Shown: positions 9,704 through 18,525 of the stretch, piece by piece
Position numbering within the stretch: position 1 is the stretch's first letter
Layout: every line of letters starts with the position of its first letter
Assembly (NCBI GenBank): GCA_964475415.1
Contig: CAYYWZ010000033.1
Coordinates: 1 to 42,254, forward strand
Origin: CALCMJ01 sp964475415
Lineage (GTDB): Bacteria > Bacteroidota > Bacteroidia > Chitinophagales > Saprospiraceae
DNA length: 42,254 nt
Reading direction: 5' to 3'
Notes under the pieces: generated by a model
What the model was told of the DNA's origin: nothing
Seen by the model: only the letters and a program-made list of their open reading frames with translations
Database searches by the model: none
Program-made: the position numbers and the translations under genes

Positions 9704-12154
9704 ATGAAAATCAGTTCGGCAGAAATATATAATATCCTAGATATCGCAGTACATGATCTGCCGATAAAAATTGTCGAAGATATACACATAGATAGTCGCA
9801 AGATAATACATCCAGAACAAACACTTTTTGTTGCCTTAGTAGGCAATCACTTAGATGGACACAAGTATATAGAAAACGCTTATAAACAAGGGGTTAGGAA
9901 TTTCCTTATAAGCCAGACTATCTCCTATGACCAATTTCCAAATGCACATTTCTATAAGACAGAAAATGCCACACTGGCCCTACAAAAAATCGCTAAGTAC
10001 TACAGAGATCAACTAGACTTAGAAATGATAGCCATTACAGGTAGTAATGGCAAAACAATCGTGAAAGAATGGTTATCTCAGGTACTTACTGAGGAGGTCC
10101 AATTGTTCCAAAGTCCTCTTAGTTATAATTCTCAGATAGGTGTTCCCCTATCTCTAAGTCTTATCCCAGAAAAAGCTGATATAGCACTCATAGAAGCTGG
10201 TATTTCTAGAACAAATGAGATGGCTAATCTAGCTAAAATCATTAGACCTATTGCTGGGATATTCACGCATTTAGGAGATGCGCATAGTGCAGGTTTTACA
10301 AACAAAAGCGAAAAACTAGAGGAAAAATTAAAACTATTTCAGTCATGTGAAACCATTTATTTTTCTTCTAATCAAGATAAAGTATATCAGCTAATCCACA
10401 AATTATACGCTAGCAAAAACCTCATTAGCTGGGGAAAAAGCGCATCAGATTTTTTACAAATAAATCAAATAGACAGGAAAGGAAATAAGACGATCATTCA
10501 CTGCACAGCAGACCAAATAGAACTGGAGTTTATCGTAAACTTCATAGATCCCAGTTCTATAGAAAACCTCTTACATGTAATTACTTATCTATTACATAAA
10601 AAGTATACTGCGAGCGAAATCAACAAGAAAATAGGACGATTGCAAACTATCCCTATGCGTCAAGAACTCATACGGGGAATCAGGAATTGCATCTTAATAA
10701 ATGACAGTTATTCTGCGGATATTTCTTCTCTTCAGCAAGCCTTAGAATTTCAAAATTTGCACGCTGGAGAAAAATCTAAAACTATTATCCTTACAGATTT
10801 CTTACAACAAGCGGATCAAAAAAAATCTCTATATAAAACGATAGCTAAGCTGATCAGAAAATATGGAATAGATAGAATTATAACTATAGGAAATGACATA
10901 GTAGAACTAGAACAATGGGTAAGTGACATCCGATACGATCATTACGAAAACATCAATGAGATTGTAGCAGCATCGTTTGCCAATGAAGCAATTTTACTCA
11001 AGGGAGCAAGAAAGTATAAACTAGAACGAATAGCTCAGAAGCTACAATTCTATAATCACAAGGCTTGTCTAGAAATAAATCTAACCGCTCTAGATCATAA
11101 TCTAAATTTCTACAGATCATTTGTCAAAGAAGAAACCAAACTGATGGCGATACTTAAGGCTGGAGCCTATGGTTCTGGTAGTGTGGCTATAGCTAAATTT
11201 TTGCAAGGAAAAAAAGTAGATTATATCGTTGTAGCTCTGATAGACGAAGGAATAGAACTGAGAGAAAACAACATCACTGCAGATATTGTCATCCTCAATC
11301 CTGACTTAGAAAATATTGACAAAATATTCCAACACAAACTGCAGGTGGAAATTTACTCCCTGGAACAGCTGGAGATACTTGCTGAAAGAGCTGAGCTTAG
11401 GGATGAAAATTTAAAAATACATATCAACCTCGATTCAGGAATGCACAGGTTGGGGATTCCTGAAGAAGATATAGATCAGCTTATATCGATTCTAGGATCC
11501 TACCAACATTTACATGTAGAATCTATTTTTAGCCATTTTGCTGGAAGTGAAGATCCTGAGTTAGATGGTTTTTCTAAGCAGCAATACGAGTACTTCCTAG
11601 AAAAAACGAAACAAATCAATTCATTTCTAAATTATAAGCCGCTCTTGCATATGCTTAATTCCTCTGGCATCGTGAGATTTCCGCACCAACAACTAGATAT
11701 GGTACGACTCGGATTAGGCATATACGGAATAGATAGTACAGACAGTCAGAATAGTAGACTTAGAAAAGTGCACACACTTAAGGCTTATGTAATGCAGGTA
11801 AAAAACTTGAAAAAAGGAGAAAGTGTAGGATATAATAGACAGTACATATGTCAAAATGATAAAAAAATAGCCACTATTAGCATAGGTTATGCTGATGGGT
11901 TACCTAGAAATATATCCGGAAAACAATACAATGTGATAATTAACGGTGTTTTTTGTCCTATAATAGGTAATGTCTCGATGGATTTATCCTCCGTAGATGT
12001 AAGTGGCATTAAGCATATTTCTTCGGGAGATGAAGTAATTATTTTCGGGAATTCCCCGTTAATAGAGCAATTAGCGGAGAAAGCAGATACAATTCCTTAT
12101 GAAATACTTACAAAAATATCCGCTAGGGTCAAAAGAGTAGCTTTTACTGAATAA
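9704..12154 (+). CDS. murF-alr: bifunctional MurF ligase / alanine racemase
   Basis: This 816-residue fusion joins two steps of peptidoglycan precursor synthesis. Residues 1 to about 450 are MurF, which adds D-Ala-D-Ala to the UDP-MurNAc-tripeptide. They carry the ATP-binding loop GSNGKT (113-118), the SYNSQIGVPLSL segment and INDSYSADISS. From about residue 455 (CLEINLTALDHNL) the protein is a fold III alanine racemase. The PLP lysine is K485 in AILKAGAYGSG, and GYNRQY plus ISIGYADGLPR mark the C-terminal domain. The family normally has AYG after KA(N), and KAGAYG is a mild variant. Such MurF-Alr fusions are well known in Bacteroidota. One enzyme thus makes D-Ala while the other uses D-Ala-D-Ala. 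The gene follows purD by four bases. Confidence 0.94.
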   Translation: MKISSAEIYNILDIAVHDLPIKIVEDIHIDSRKIIHPEQTLFVALVGNHLDGHKYIENAYKQGVRNFLISQTISYDQFPNAHFYKTENATLALQKIAKYYRDQLDLEMIAITGSNGKTIVKEWLSQVLTEEVQLFQSPLSYNSQIGVPLSLSLIPEKADIALIEAGISRTNEMANLAKIIRPIAGIFTHLGDAHSAGFTNKSEKLEEKLKLFQSCETIYFSSNQDKVYQLIHKLYASKNLISWGKSASDFLQINQIDRKGNKTIIHCTADQIELEFIVNFIDPSSIENLLHVITYLLHKKYTASEINKKIGRLQTIPMRQELIRGIRNCILINDSYSADISSLQQALEFQNLHAGEKSKTIILTDFLQQADQKKSLYKTIAKLIRKYGIDRIITIGNDIVELEQWVSDIRYDHYENINEIVAASFANEAILLKGARKYKLERIAQKLQFYNHKACLEINLTALDHNLNFYRSFVKEETKLMAILKAGAYGSGSVAIAKFLQGKKVDYIVVALIDEGIELRENNITADIVILNPDLENIDKIFQHKLQVEIYSLEQLEILAERAELRDENLKIHINLDSGMHRLGIPEEDIDQLISILGSYQHLHVESIFSHFAGSEDPELDGFSKQQYEYFLEKTKQINSFLNYKPLLHMLNSSGIVRFPHQQLDMVRLGLGIYGIDSTDSQNSRLRKVHTLKAYVMQVKNLKKGESVGYNRQYICQNDKKIATISIGYADGLPRNISGKQYNVIINGVFCPIIGNVSMDLSSVDVSGIKHISSGDEVIIFGNSPLIEQLAEKADTIPYEILTKISARVKRVAFTE

Positions 12155-12228
12155 ATCAGGTAATTGTTTCTACCTTACAATCTATAGATTATTAAAGTTT
12201 TCTTCACACTTAAAAAGCTTGATTTTTC

Positions 12229-12236
12229 TATTTTTG
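12229..12236 (+). promoter_or_regulatory. -7 element upstream of the PPIase cluster
   Basis: TATTTTTG matches TAnnTTTG exactly and ends 22 bases before the ATG at 12259. No TTG stands 17-23 bases upstream. The gap of about 100 bases after murF/alr plus this box suggests that the chaperone cluster has its own promoter. Confidence 0.55.
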
Positions 12237-12258
12237 CAGCAAATTATATAAACACAAG

Positions 12259-14214
12259 ATGAATAAGATTTTTGGAATTATTATATGTCTAATATTGGCC
12301 CAACTAACTTATGGCCAAAAAGCGGATCCAGTACTTTTCAAGGTAGAGAATCAAGCCGTACATGTTTCAGAGTTTGATTATATATACAATAAGAATAATG
12401 GAGAAGGTGCAAACTACTCTGAAGAGAGTTTGCAAGAATACCTAGATCTGTATACTAAGTTCAAACTGAAAGTACAAAGAGCTAGAGATCTGCAGATCGA
12501 TACGATAAAAGACTTACAAACTGAACTTGCCGGATATAGAAAACAACTATCGGATTCTTATCTAGTAGACAAGGAAGTATCTAACAGGCTTGTCAAAGAA
12601 CTATTTGAAAGAAAGCAACATGACAGAAGAGTATCTCACATATTCGTTGCTGTTGATACTAAGACCTCTGATAAGAAACTAGCAGAAGCAAAAGAAAAAA
12701 TACAAGAGGCTCAAAAACTATTAAGCTCAGGAAAGAAATTCGGAGCGGTAGCTTTAGAAATTTCTGAAGATAATAACTCTGCAATTAAAGATGGAGATAT
12801 AGGCTTCTATACAGCTATGCTGCCTGCTGGATTTTATGAATTCGAAAATGCATTATACAACACAGCTGTAGGATCTACATCAGAGATTGTAAGAACGCCT
12901 ATTGGTTTTCATATTCTTAAAGTTACAGAAGAAAGACCAGCGAGAGGTGAACTAGAGGTAGCTCATATTATGATAAGAAAACCTAAAGGAGAAGTGACTA
13001 CTACAGGAAGAGCAAAAATTGATTCTGTGTATTCTTTCTTATCACAGGGAGGTGAATTTACTGAACTAGCTAAGATATACTCTGAGGATACTAAGACGAA
13101 AGCTAAAGGAGGCTACCTTGGTTATTTTGGTATCAACAAGTATGAGAAGTCTTTTGAAGATGCTGCATTTGCATTAAAGAATAATGGTGATTTCACAAAA
13201 CCTGTAGAAACAAAAAATGGTATTCACATTATCAAAAGAATAAAAAAGAAAGATCAGTCAGACTATACTAAAATCAAAGGTAGATTAGAAAATCAGATCT
13301 CTAAAGATGATAGATTTACAGTTGCTAAAAAAACACTGGTTAACAATATCAAAGATGAGATGGGTTATAAAGAGAACCCTACTGTATTAGCAAAGTTTAC
13401 AAACCAGCTGACGGATGAGTTCTACTCTTTCAAGTGGAAAGCTCCAGAGATGCAGGATGAAGTTTTATTTTCTTTTGGATCAAATAAAGAAACTAAGATC
13501 CAGGAGTTTGTAGAATACTGTAAAAAGAATACGAGGACTAGACTTAAGTTCAAAAAAACAATGCCTAAGCAAGAAGCTGTAGAGACACTCTATGAGACTT
13601 TTGTTTCTGATAAAGCGATGTTCTATGAAGAGGCAAACTTGGAAAAAAAATATCCTGAGTTCAAATCACTGATGAGAGAATATGAAGAAGGCATCTTACT
13701 ATTCGAAATCACTAAGAGAGAAGTATGGGATAAAGCATCTCAAGATTCTGTAGGACTGAAGGCTTACTTTGATAATAATAGAGATAACTACGTCTGGAAA
13801 GAAAGAGCTAAAGTGTGGAAGTATAGTGTGCAATCTGATGACAAGAAACTTATAGAAGAAATCAAAAAGTTTGCTAAGAAGAATGACATGAAGGCTACTA
13901 CTGAGAAGTTCAACACCTCAGAAAAACCTGTTGTTAGAATTTCTGAAATGACAATAGAAAAAGATGACAATTTAGCAAAACAGATAAAATGGAAAAAAGA
14001 TAAGATCTCGGATGTAATCATGGATAAAGGTAAATCTAACTTTTACAAAGTTATAGAAATGATACCTGGTGGCAGAAAAGAGATGGCGGAATCTAGAGGT
14101 TATATTATTGCTGACTACCAAGATCAATTAGAAAATAACTGGGTACAAGATCTCAAGGAGGCTTACCGAGTGGAGCTCAACGAAAAAGTATTTAAATCGC
14201 TGATCAAAAAATAG
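12259..14214 (+). CDS. periplasmic peptidyl-prolyl isomerase with two PpiC domains
   Basis: The 651-residue protein starts with a Sec signal peptide (MNKIFGIIICLILAQLTYG) and has a SurA-like N-terminal helical part. Two tandem parvulin (PpiC) domains follow, roughly residues 115-225 and 230-335. Each ends in the typical FG-I-K pattern (TPIGFHILKVTE and TKNGIHIIKRIK). The remaining 300 residues are helical, charged and without a recognised domain. The family isomerises X-Pro bonds and chaperones outer-membrane proteins in the periplasm. It is the first of three related genes in a row. Naming it surA or ppiD would go beyond what can be seen. Confidence 0.88.
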   Translation: MNKIFGIIICLILAQLTYGQKADPVLFKVENQAVHVSEFDYIYNKNNGEGANYSEESLQEYLDLYTKFKLKVQRARDLQIDTIKDLQTELAGYRKQLSDSYLVDKEVSNRLVKELFERKQHDRRVSHIFVAVDTKTSDKKLAEAKEKIQEAQKLLSSGKKFGAVALEISEDNNSAIKDGDIGFYTAMLPAGFYEFENALYNTAVGSTSEIVRTPIGFHILKVTEERPARGELEVAHIMIRKPKGEVTTTGRAKIDSVYSFLSQGGEFTELAKIYSEDTKTKAKGGYLGYFGINKYEKSFEDAAFALKNNGDFTKPVETKNGIHIIKRIKKKDQSDYTKIKGRLENQISKDDRFTVAKKTLVNNIKDEMGYKENPTVLAKFTNQLTDEFYSFKWKAPEMQDEVLFSFGSNKETKIQEFVEYCKKNTRTRLKFKKTMPKQEAVETLYETFVSDKAMFYEEANLEKKYPEFKSLMREYEEGILLFEITKREVWDKASQDSVGLKAYFDNNRDNYVWKERAKVWKYSVQSDDKKLIEEIKKFAKKNDMKATTEKFNTSEKPVVRISEMTIEKDDNLAKQIKWKKDKISDVIMDKGKSNFYKVIEMIPGGRKEMAESRGYIIADYQDQLENNWVQDLKEAYRVELNEKVFKSLIKK

Positions 14215-14218
14215 ACTA

Positions 14219-15061
14219 ATAAGAAAGCTACTGATATATCCATCCATTCTATTCCTCTTGTGTGCATGTAAGAAATCGCCTGCATCTATAGAGGGTGACA
14301 AATTACTTGCCAAGGTAGGTAGCAAGACCTTATATCTGTCAGAGATAGAATCGATGATACCTGAGAGGAGTACGGAGGCAGACAGTCTGAGGATAATGAC
14401 AGCATTTGCTGAAAACTGGGCAAGAGAAACAGTAGTACTATTGCATGCGGAGAAAAGTCTTCCTGAGGATATTAATCTGGATAAGCTGGTCAAAAATTAC
14501 AGAGAATCACTACTAATCAATAATATCGAAAAAGACTTTATAGAAAAGAATCTCGATACAATGGTGACAGTAGACCAAGTAGAATCGTACTATAAGGACA
14601 ATAAAGATTTGTTTCTTATTACCGATCCCTTAGTCAAGTGCTGGATAGCAAAGGTTCCTGAAAAAGCAAAGGGCATAGAAAGATTCTATAAGTCTTGGAA
14701 AGGCAAAAAGAAAAAAGATGTAGAAGATTATTGTAGACAATATGCTGACCTAGGCGTTATAGAAGAAGAAACATGGAATTATCTTTCTGAATTGAAGTTA
14801 TTCTTTCCTAGTAAATTACTAGATAAGATTCGATTCGAAAAAGGAAAAATATTTCAAGACAATTATAAAAGTAGTGAATACTTTGTCTATATATTCGATG
14901 TAATTAAATCTGGAGAAGAGTCTCCACTTAACATGGTAAAAAATAAGATTGTAAAATTAATCTTACATCAAAGAAAACAACAACTCGTGATGGAGTTCAA
15001 AGAATCTCTTTATGAACGCGAATTGAAAAATAATAAAGTAAAATTTTATGTCAATGAATAA
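14219..15061 (+). CDS. putative lipoprotein, PpiC/SurA N-domain-like, atypical start
   Basis: The frame encodes a soluble helical protein that resembles the N-terminal part of SurA-like foldases (LLAKVGSKTLYLSEIESMIP), without an obvious complete PpiC domain. No ATG or GTG exists at the 5' end. The first usual start is TTG 14258, but that would leave only MCACKKS and lose the export signal. Reading upstream in frame gives a perfect lipoprotein signal (IRKLLIYPSILFLLCAC, Cys at 17) beginning with ATA at 14219, four bases after the stop of the previous gene. I therefore set the start at ATA 14219, as a rare start codon coupled to upstream termination or a changed ATG. It probably works with its two neighbours in periplasmic protein folding. 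The gene overlaps the next one by 14 bases. Confidence 0.7.
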   Translation: MRKLLIYPSILFLLCACKKSPASIEGDKLLAKVGSKTLYLSEIESMIPERSTEADSLRIMTAFAENWARETVVLLHAEKSLPEDINLDKLVKNYRESLLINNIEKDFIEKNLDTMVTVDQVESYYKDNKDLFLITDPLVKCWIAKVPEKAKGIERFYKSWKGKKKKDVEDYCRQYADLGVIEEETWNYLSELKLFFPSKLLDKIRFEKGKIFQDNYKSSEYFVYIFDVIKSGEESPLNMVKNKIVKLILHQRKQQLVMEFKESLYERELKNNKVKFYVNE

Positions 15062-16409
15062 GATCATTATAAAATTATCAAGCTGTTCTCTCCTTATGAT
15101 TATGTGCTTTATGGCGCAGAGTCAAGAACGGATAGTAATAGATAAGATAGTTGCTAAGGTAGGCGGAGAAACTGTCCTCTACTCTGAGGTGGAAGAGCAG
15201 TATGCTTACGCAGCTCAGAAATCTGGCAACGAGGATGAGGATTTCAAATGTCAAATATTAGAATCTATTATAGGTCAGAAACTAATAGTCAACCAAGCTA
15301 AACTAGATAGTGTTCAGATCTTAGATGAAGAAGTCGAAGAACAACTCAACTATAGAATGGAAACTGTACTGAGACAGATGAATGGAGATGAACAACTATT
15401 TCAAGAATATTACAACATGTCTGTAAATGACATGAAGGATAATCTTAGAGATCAGCAAAAACAACAAATGCTAGCTGAACGTATGCAGCAGTCTCTTATC
15501 AGCGGCGTTACCGTTACTCCTAAAGAAGTTATAGAGTTTTACAACCAGATACCAAGTGATAGTCTTCCATATCTTAACTCTGAAGTAGAGATAGGAGAAA
15601 TAGTAGTAGCTCCAGAAGTAAACGAAGAGCAAAGAGAAATAGCTAGACAAAAAGCTGCAAAAATAAGACAGCAGATTGTAGATGGTGAAGATTTTGGAGA
15701 ACTAGCAAAACTACACTCTGATGATCCAGGTTCTGCAGCTCAAGAAGGGAATCTAGGATTCTCTAAGCGGGGACAGAATGTTCCAGAATTCGAAGCAGCA
15801 GCTTATACACTTGCTAAGAGAGAACTTTCTGATCTTGTAGAAACAGAGTTTGGTTTCCATATTATTCAGATGCTAGAGCGTAGAGGAAATAATGTAAAAC
15901 TTAGACATATCCTTATAAGACCTGATATCACAACATCAGATCTAGATAAGGCGAAAAGTAGACTTGATAGTATTAGAACACTTATTGTGGAGGAGAAATT
16001 AACTTTTTCTAATGCTGTAAGACTATTCTCTTCTGACGAAACAGCGAGTAAAAATAACTCTGGAAGGATAAAAAATCCTGCCACTGGAAATACCTTCTTC
16101 GAGACTAAAGACTTGCCTACAGATATATACTTCGAGATAGATAATTTAGAAGTTGGTGATATATCCGTACCTATAGAGTTTCAGTCTCCTAGAGGAGATA
16201 CAGCGTTCAGACTCATACAGCTACAATCTAGAACTAAGCCGCACAAAGCATCTCTAGAAGAAGATTATTCTAAGATTCTCATGTTTGCTAAGGAATCGAA
16301 GAAGCAAGAATATTTTGTCAACTGGATCAATGAGAAATTAGAATCAACACATATAGAAGTAGACCCCTTATATAATAGCTGTCCTAACGTACAGGATTAT
16401 ATCAACTAG
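15048..16409 (+). CDS. SurA-like periplasmic chaperone / peptidyl-prolyl isomerase
   Basis: This 453-residue protein has a signal peptide (to about residue 26, ending CFMAQSQ), then a SurA N-terminal domain beginning RIVIDKIVAKVGGETVLYSEVE, the hallmark opening of SurA. Two parvulin domains follow: about 175-285 (EIGEIVVAPEVNEEQ to FGFHIIQMLERR) and about 285-395 (KLRHILIRPDI). Length and order fit SurA (about 430), which escorts unfolded outer-membrane proteins to the BAM complex. Its start overlaps the preceding gene's last codons, so translation is probably coupled. ATG 15048 or 15054 could initiate. A rho-independent terminator follows the stop. Confidence 0.9.
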   Translation: MSMNKIIIKLSSCSLLMIMCFMAQSQERIVIDKIVAKVGGETVLYSEVEEQYAYAAQKSGNEDEDFKCQILESIIGQKLIVNQAKLDSVQILDEEVEEQLNYRMETVLRQMNGDEQLFQEYYNMSVNDMKDNLRDQQKQQMLAERMQQSLISGVTVTPKEVIEFYNQIPSDSLPYLNSEVEIGEIVVAPEVNEEQREIARQKAAKIRQQIVDGEDFGELAKLHSDDPGSAAQEGNLGFSKRGQNVPEFEAAAYTLAKRELSDLVETEFGFHIIQMLERRGNNVKLRHILIRPDITTSDLDKAKSRLDSIRTLIVEEKLTFSNAVRLFSSDETASKNNSGRIKNPATGNTFFETKDLPTDIYFEIDNLEVGDISVPIEFQSPRGDTAFRLIQLQSRTKPHKASLEEDYSKILMFAKESKKQEYFVNWINEKLESTHIEVDPLYNSCPNVQDYIN

Positions 16410-16432
16410 TTCGTTGAATTAGGAGAAGAGAA

Positions 16433-16475
16433 AAGAAAGGAGATAAGCTGATAGGTTTATATCCTTTCTTTTTTC
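16433..16475 (+). terminator. rho-independent terminator after the PPIase cluster
   Basis: AAGAAAGG (16433-16440) pairs with CCTTTCTT (16463-16470), the stem extending inward with one mismatch, and the right arm runs on into further T residues. It lies 24 bases after the SurA-like stop. Confidence 0.75.
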
Positions 16476-16673
16476 AAACTTGTCTTAATAGATGATTTAG
16501 GCATGATTTATGTATTAGATATTTTGTTAATATGAGTAATAAACTTATTATTATATATACTTATATGAACAAAACGTTATTATTAAGGTGACATAATTAA
16601 TTTAAAGGGTTACCCCTCATTGATTGTGTCATATAGATATGTTATATTATAATTATAATTAAATCCTATTCCC
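16476..16673. other. intergenic stretch, nothing recognised
   Basis: About 200 AT-rich bases between the PPIase terminator and a tiny ORF. No exact TAnnTTTG box, no tRNA and no coding frame were found. TAGATATG at 16634 is one base off the -7 consensus but lacks a -33 partner. Confidence 0.4.
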
Positions 16674-16742
16674 ATGACAATATTTGCAATTGCAGTAATT
16701 GTGCTGATTATATTCGGCGAAAATATTCTCAAAGAGGCTTAG
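16674..16742 (+). CDS. possible 22-residue membrane peptide
   Basis: An ATG begins a 22-codon frame: a short hydrophobic stretch (IFAIAVIVLIIFG) and a polar tail (ENILKEA). It ends 20 bases before a strong terminator, which suggests a short transcript of its own. The layout of one membrane helix with an acidic/amphipathic tail resembles many small bacterial membrane proteins, and loosely the first helix of TatA. It is far shorter than TatA and lacks the amphipathic helix. No family is recognised and no convincing promoter is visible. Confidence 0.4.
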   Translation: MTIFAIAVIVLIIFGENILKEA

Positions 16743-16762
16743 TCTCGGCAGAATATAAAGAC

Positions 16763-16801
16763 AAAAAAAGGATACAACCATGAACATTGTATCCTTTTTT
16801 T
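16763..16801. terminator. strong bidirectional rho-independent terminator
   Basis: A perfect 15-bp stem (16763-16777 with 16787-16801, core GGATACAA/TTGTATCC) encloses a nine-base loop. A-tracts on the left arm and T-tracts on the right give a U-run on either strand. It can end the plus-strand transcript containing the small ORF and the minus-strand lipoprotein gene whose stop lies at 16820. Confidence 0.85.
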
Positions 16802-16819
16802 ATTTCTTTATTCTTTGCT

Positions 16820-17293
16820 TTACTGCACAGCTTGGTACATCTTTCTAGCCTGCTCTTCCGTAAATCTTCCTATCAATCCCGTCTGAAAAACATACTCTTG
16901 ATCTCCTTGAATTTTCACTACTCTAAAGTCGTAATTGATATTATTTTCGTCAATCTTTTTTTCGAATATAAACCCGTTTTCAGATTCCTCTACAATCTTA
17001 GAAAAGAAAGGCCCTGATTCTACTAGTTCTTTTTGCTCCGATAGCAATTTAACTTTATCAAAAGTTATTGCATCACTGCCCATGATCTGAATATAGAAAT
17101 CATCACCCTTCTGTACCGTTACGTCTTTTACGACACCCATATTATTACTCACTATTTCAGCATCTAGTGGAGCCTTTATCTTTATGGGTAGACCTTTACT
17201 CATTAGATCAAGGTCCTGGAGACCTTTGGTGGGATCTGTTTTACATGAAATAACGAGTATACAGCAAAGAAAAATTTGTAAGACTATTTTCAT
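16820..17293 (-). CDS. small predicted lipoprotein, unknown function
   Basis: The ATG at 17293 starts a 157-residue protein with a lipoprotein signal: MKIVLQIFLCCILVISC, with the lipobox VISC and the acylated Cys at 17. The mature part has an even beta-strand pattern (PIKIKAPLDAEIVSNN, VTVQKGDDFYIQIMGSD) and ends in a helix (TEEQARKMYQAVQ). No family is recognised. The frame extends upstream to 17371, but that extension would bury the signal peptide and runs through the terminator of the preceding gene, so it is rejected. The gene is separated from the thioredoxin gene by that terminator and ends at the bidirectional terminator. Confidence 0.75.
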   Translation of the reverse strand: MKIVLQIFLCCILVISCKTDPTKGLQDLDLMSKGLPIKIKAPLDAEIVSNNMGVVKDVTVQKGDDFYIQIMGSDAITFDKVKLLSEQKELVESGPFFSKIVEESENGFIFEKKIDENNINYDFRVVKIQGDQEYVFQTGLIGRFTEEQARKMYQAVQ

Positions 17294-17343
17294 TTTATAA
17301 AAGTTTATACCCAAAGATACCTTATAAAGTACACTAAAAGAAA

Positions 17344-17368
17344 AAACCCAATACAATGTATCGGGTTT
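17344..17368 (-). terminator. terminator of the thioredoxin-like gene
   Basis: On the minus strand AAACCCGATACA is followed by TGTATTGGGTTT and then a T-run. The arms pair completely if one G:U pair is allowed. On the plus strand the same position is an A:C mismatch, so the structure favours minus-strand RNA. It lies 28 bases past the stop at 17396. Confidence 0.75.
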
Positions 17369-17395
17369 CATAAGCTTTACTATAGAATATATTTA

Positions 17396-17992
17396 TTAGG
17401 CTTTAATACTACAACCTATAGCTTTAGTGGTTGCCGGATCTGGATTTTTTTCTGCTTCTAATGCTTCTATTGCATTCTCTACATACTTCAATTCTACACT
17501 TTCGGCATCTCTTGCGTTATCATCTATTGCACCAATATACTTTACTGTTCTTGCCTTATCTAGTAGAAATACGTGTGGTGTCTTAGTCGCTCCATATTTT
17601 GGATATACTTTCTGCCCATCATCGAAGAGATAAGCAAATGGAAAAGCTTTTTCTTTTGCTCTTACCTGCATTGCTGCAAAACTATCATCTGGCTGCTTTT
17701 CTGGATTATTAGGATTTATAGCAACTACTGGATAACCCATAGGAGCATATTTATTATGTAAAGCGATTATTCTATCTTCATACATTACAGAAAACGGACA
17801 ATGATTACAAGTGAAAATAACAATGTAACCCTTAGCATCTTTGATATCGCTTAGAGACATCATCTCTCCATCAACATTCTTAAGTTTAAAATCTGTAGCA
17901 GTGTCTCCGATGTGATAACCTGCATGATCAGCAAACGAACTTAAGAATATAAATAGACCTAGAAATAGGCTGGCAAAAATAGTACGTTTCAT
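17396..17992 (-). CDS. thioredoxin-fold (AhpC/TSA, PRX-like) exported protein
   Basis: The 198-residue protein has a signal peptide (MKRTIFASLFLGLFIFLSSFA) and a thioredoxin/peroxiredoxin-like fold with IGDTATDFKLKNVDG, the redox motif CNHC (62-65, in TCNHCPFSVMYEDR), the loop GYPVVAINPNN and the cis-Pro region GATKTPHVFLLD. This CNHCPF type is a common exported thioredoxin-like family of uncertain substrate. The cis-Pro and CxxC argue for a disulfide reductase or peroxidase-like role in the periplasm. A third Cys lies near the C-terminus (GCSIKA). It follows the TlpA-like gene by 29 bases on the same strand. Confidence 0.85.
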   Translation of the reverse strand: MKRTIFASLFLGLFIFLSSFADHAGYHIGDTATDFKLKNVDGEMMSLSDIKDAKGYIVIFTCNHCPFSVMYEDRIIALHNKYAPMGYPVVAINPNNPEKQPDDSFAAMQVRAKEKAFPFAYLFDDGQKVYPKYGATKTPHVFLLDKARTVKYIGAIDDNARDAESVELKYVENAIEALEAEKNPDPATTKAIGCSIKA

Positions 17993-18021
17993 AATTTTAG
18001 TTTTATTTGATAATTTATGTT

Positions 18022-18525
18022 TTACAATAATAATTTTATTTTTTCTAATAGTTCCTCTGTAGAGTGAAATTCCTGCTCAAAAAAGAGATGCTTATCGCCT
18101 TTTTTTATAACTGTAATTGGAATTGCTCCCGACCAACTAGGGTCAACTTTATCTATCCATACATTTGACTTTCCATCTGTCAATACAACCACCTCAGCTC
18201 CGATTTTATGTTCATTGAGAAATGGAATCATCTTCTTCTCAATCTGCCTTTTAAAATCTAGCGATACCAGAGTGAATTTTATATTCTCATCAGCTAGGGC
18301 TTCTCGAGCTTCTTCAAAATAAGGAAGCTCTTCTACACAGGGCTTGCACCATGTTGCCCAGAAATTTATAAGATGGACAGAATCACCTGATAAGATAAAA
18401 GTCTGCTCTAATTCATCAAACTTCTCATAAACGATAACATCTTCTGTAACCCACTCTTGAGCAGTAAGAAAATTCGAAGAGAGTATAGAGAGACTAATAA
18501 ACAAAAATAGCCTTAATGAGTTCAT
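18022..18525 (-). CDS. TlpA-like thioredoxin family protein
   Basis: This 167-residue protein is exported (signal MNSLRLFLFISLSILSSNFLTAQ) and has a TlpA/ResA-type domain: FWATWCKPCVEELPYFEEA, active-site Cys 60 and 63, and the cis-Pro loop GAIPITVIKKG. Such proteins reduce periplasmic disulfides, for example during cytochrome c maturation, although no such genes are seen here. The first codons are part of an unusual 14-bp hairpin shared with the htpG 3' region, which places the start codon in its loop. Upstream lies htpG (stop at 18575), downstream a second thioredoxin-fold gene. Confidence 0.88.
   Translation of the reverse strand: MNSLRLFLFISLSILSSNFLTAQEWVTEDVIVYEKFDELEQTFILSGDSVHLINFWATWCKPCVEELPYFEEAREALADENIKFTLVSLDFKRQIEKKMIPFLNEHKIGAEVVVLTDGKSNVWIDKVDPSWSGAIPITVIKKGDKHLFFEQEFHSTEELLEKIKLLL

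Noticed and set aside
16674..16742. TatA gene
   Set aside because: The hydrophobic segment is slightly TatA-like, but the frame ends after 22 codons with no amphipathic helix.
17294..17371. N-terminal extension of the small lipoprotein gene
   Set aside because: It overlaps the terminator of the preceding gene and would place the lipoprotein signal in the interior.
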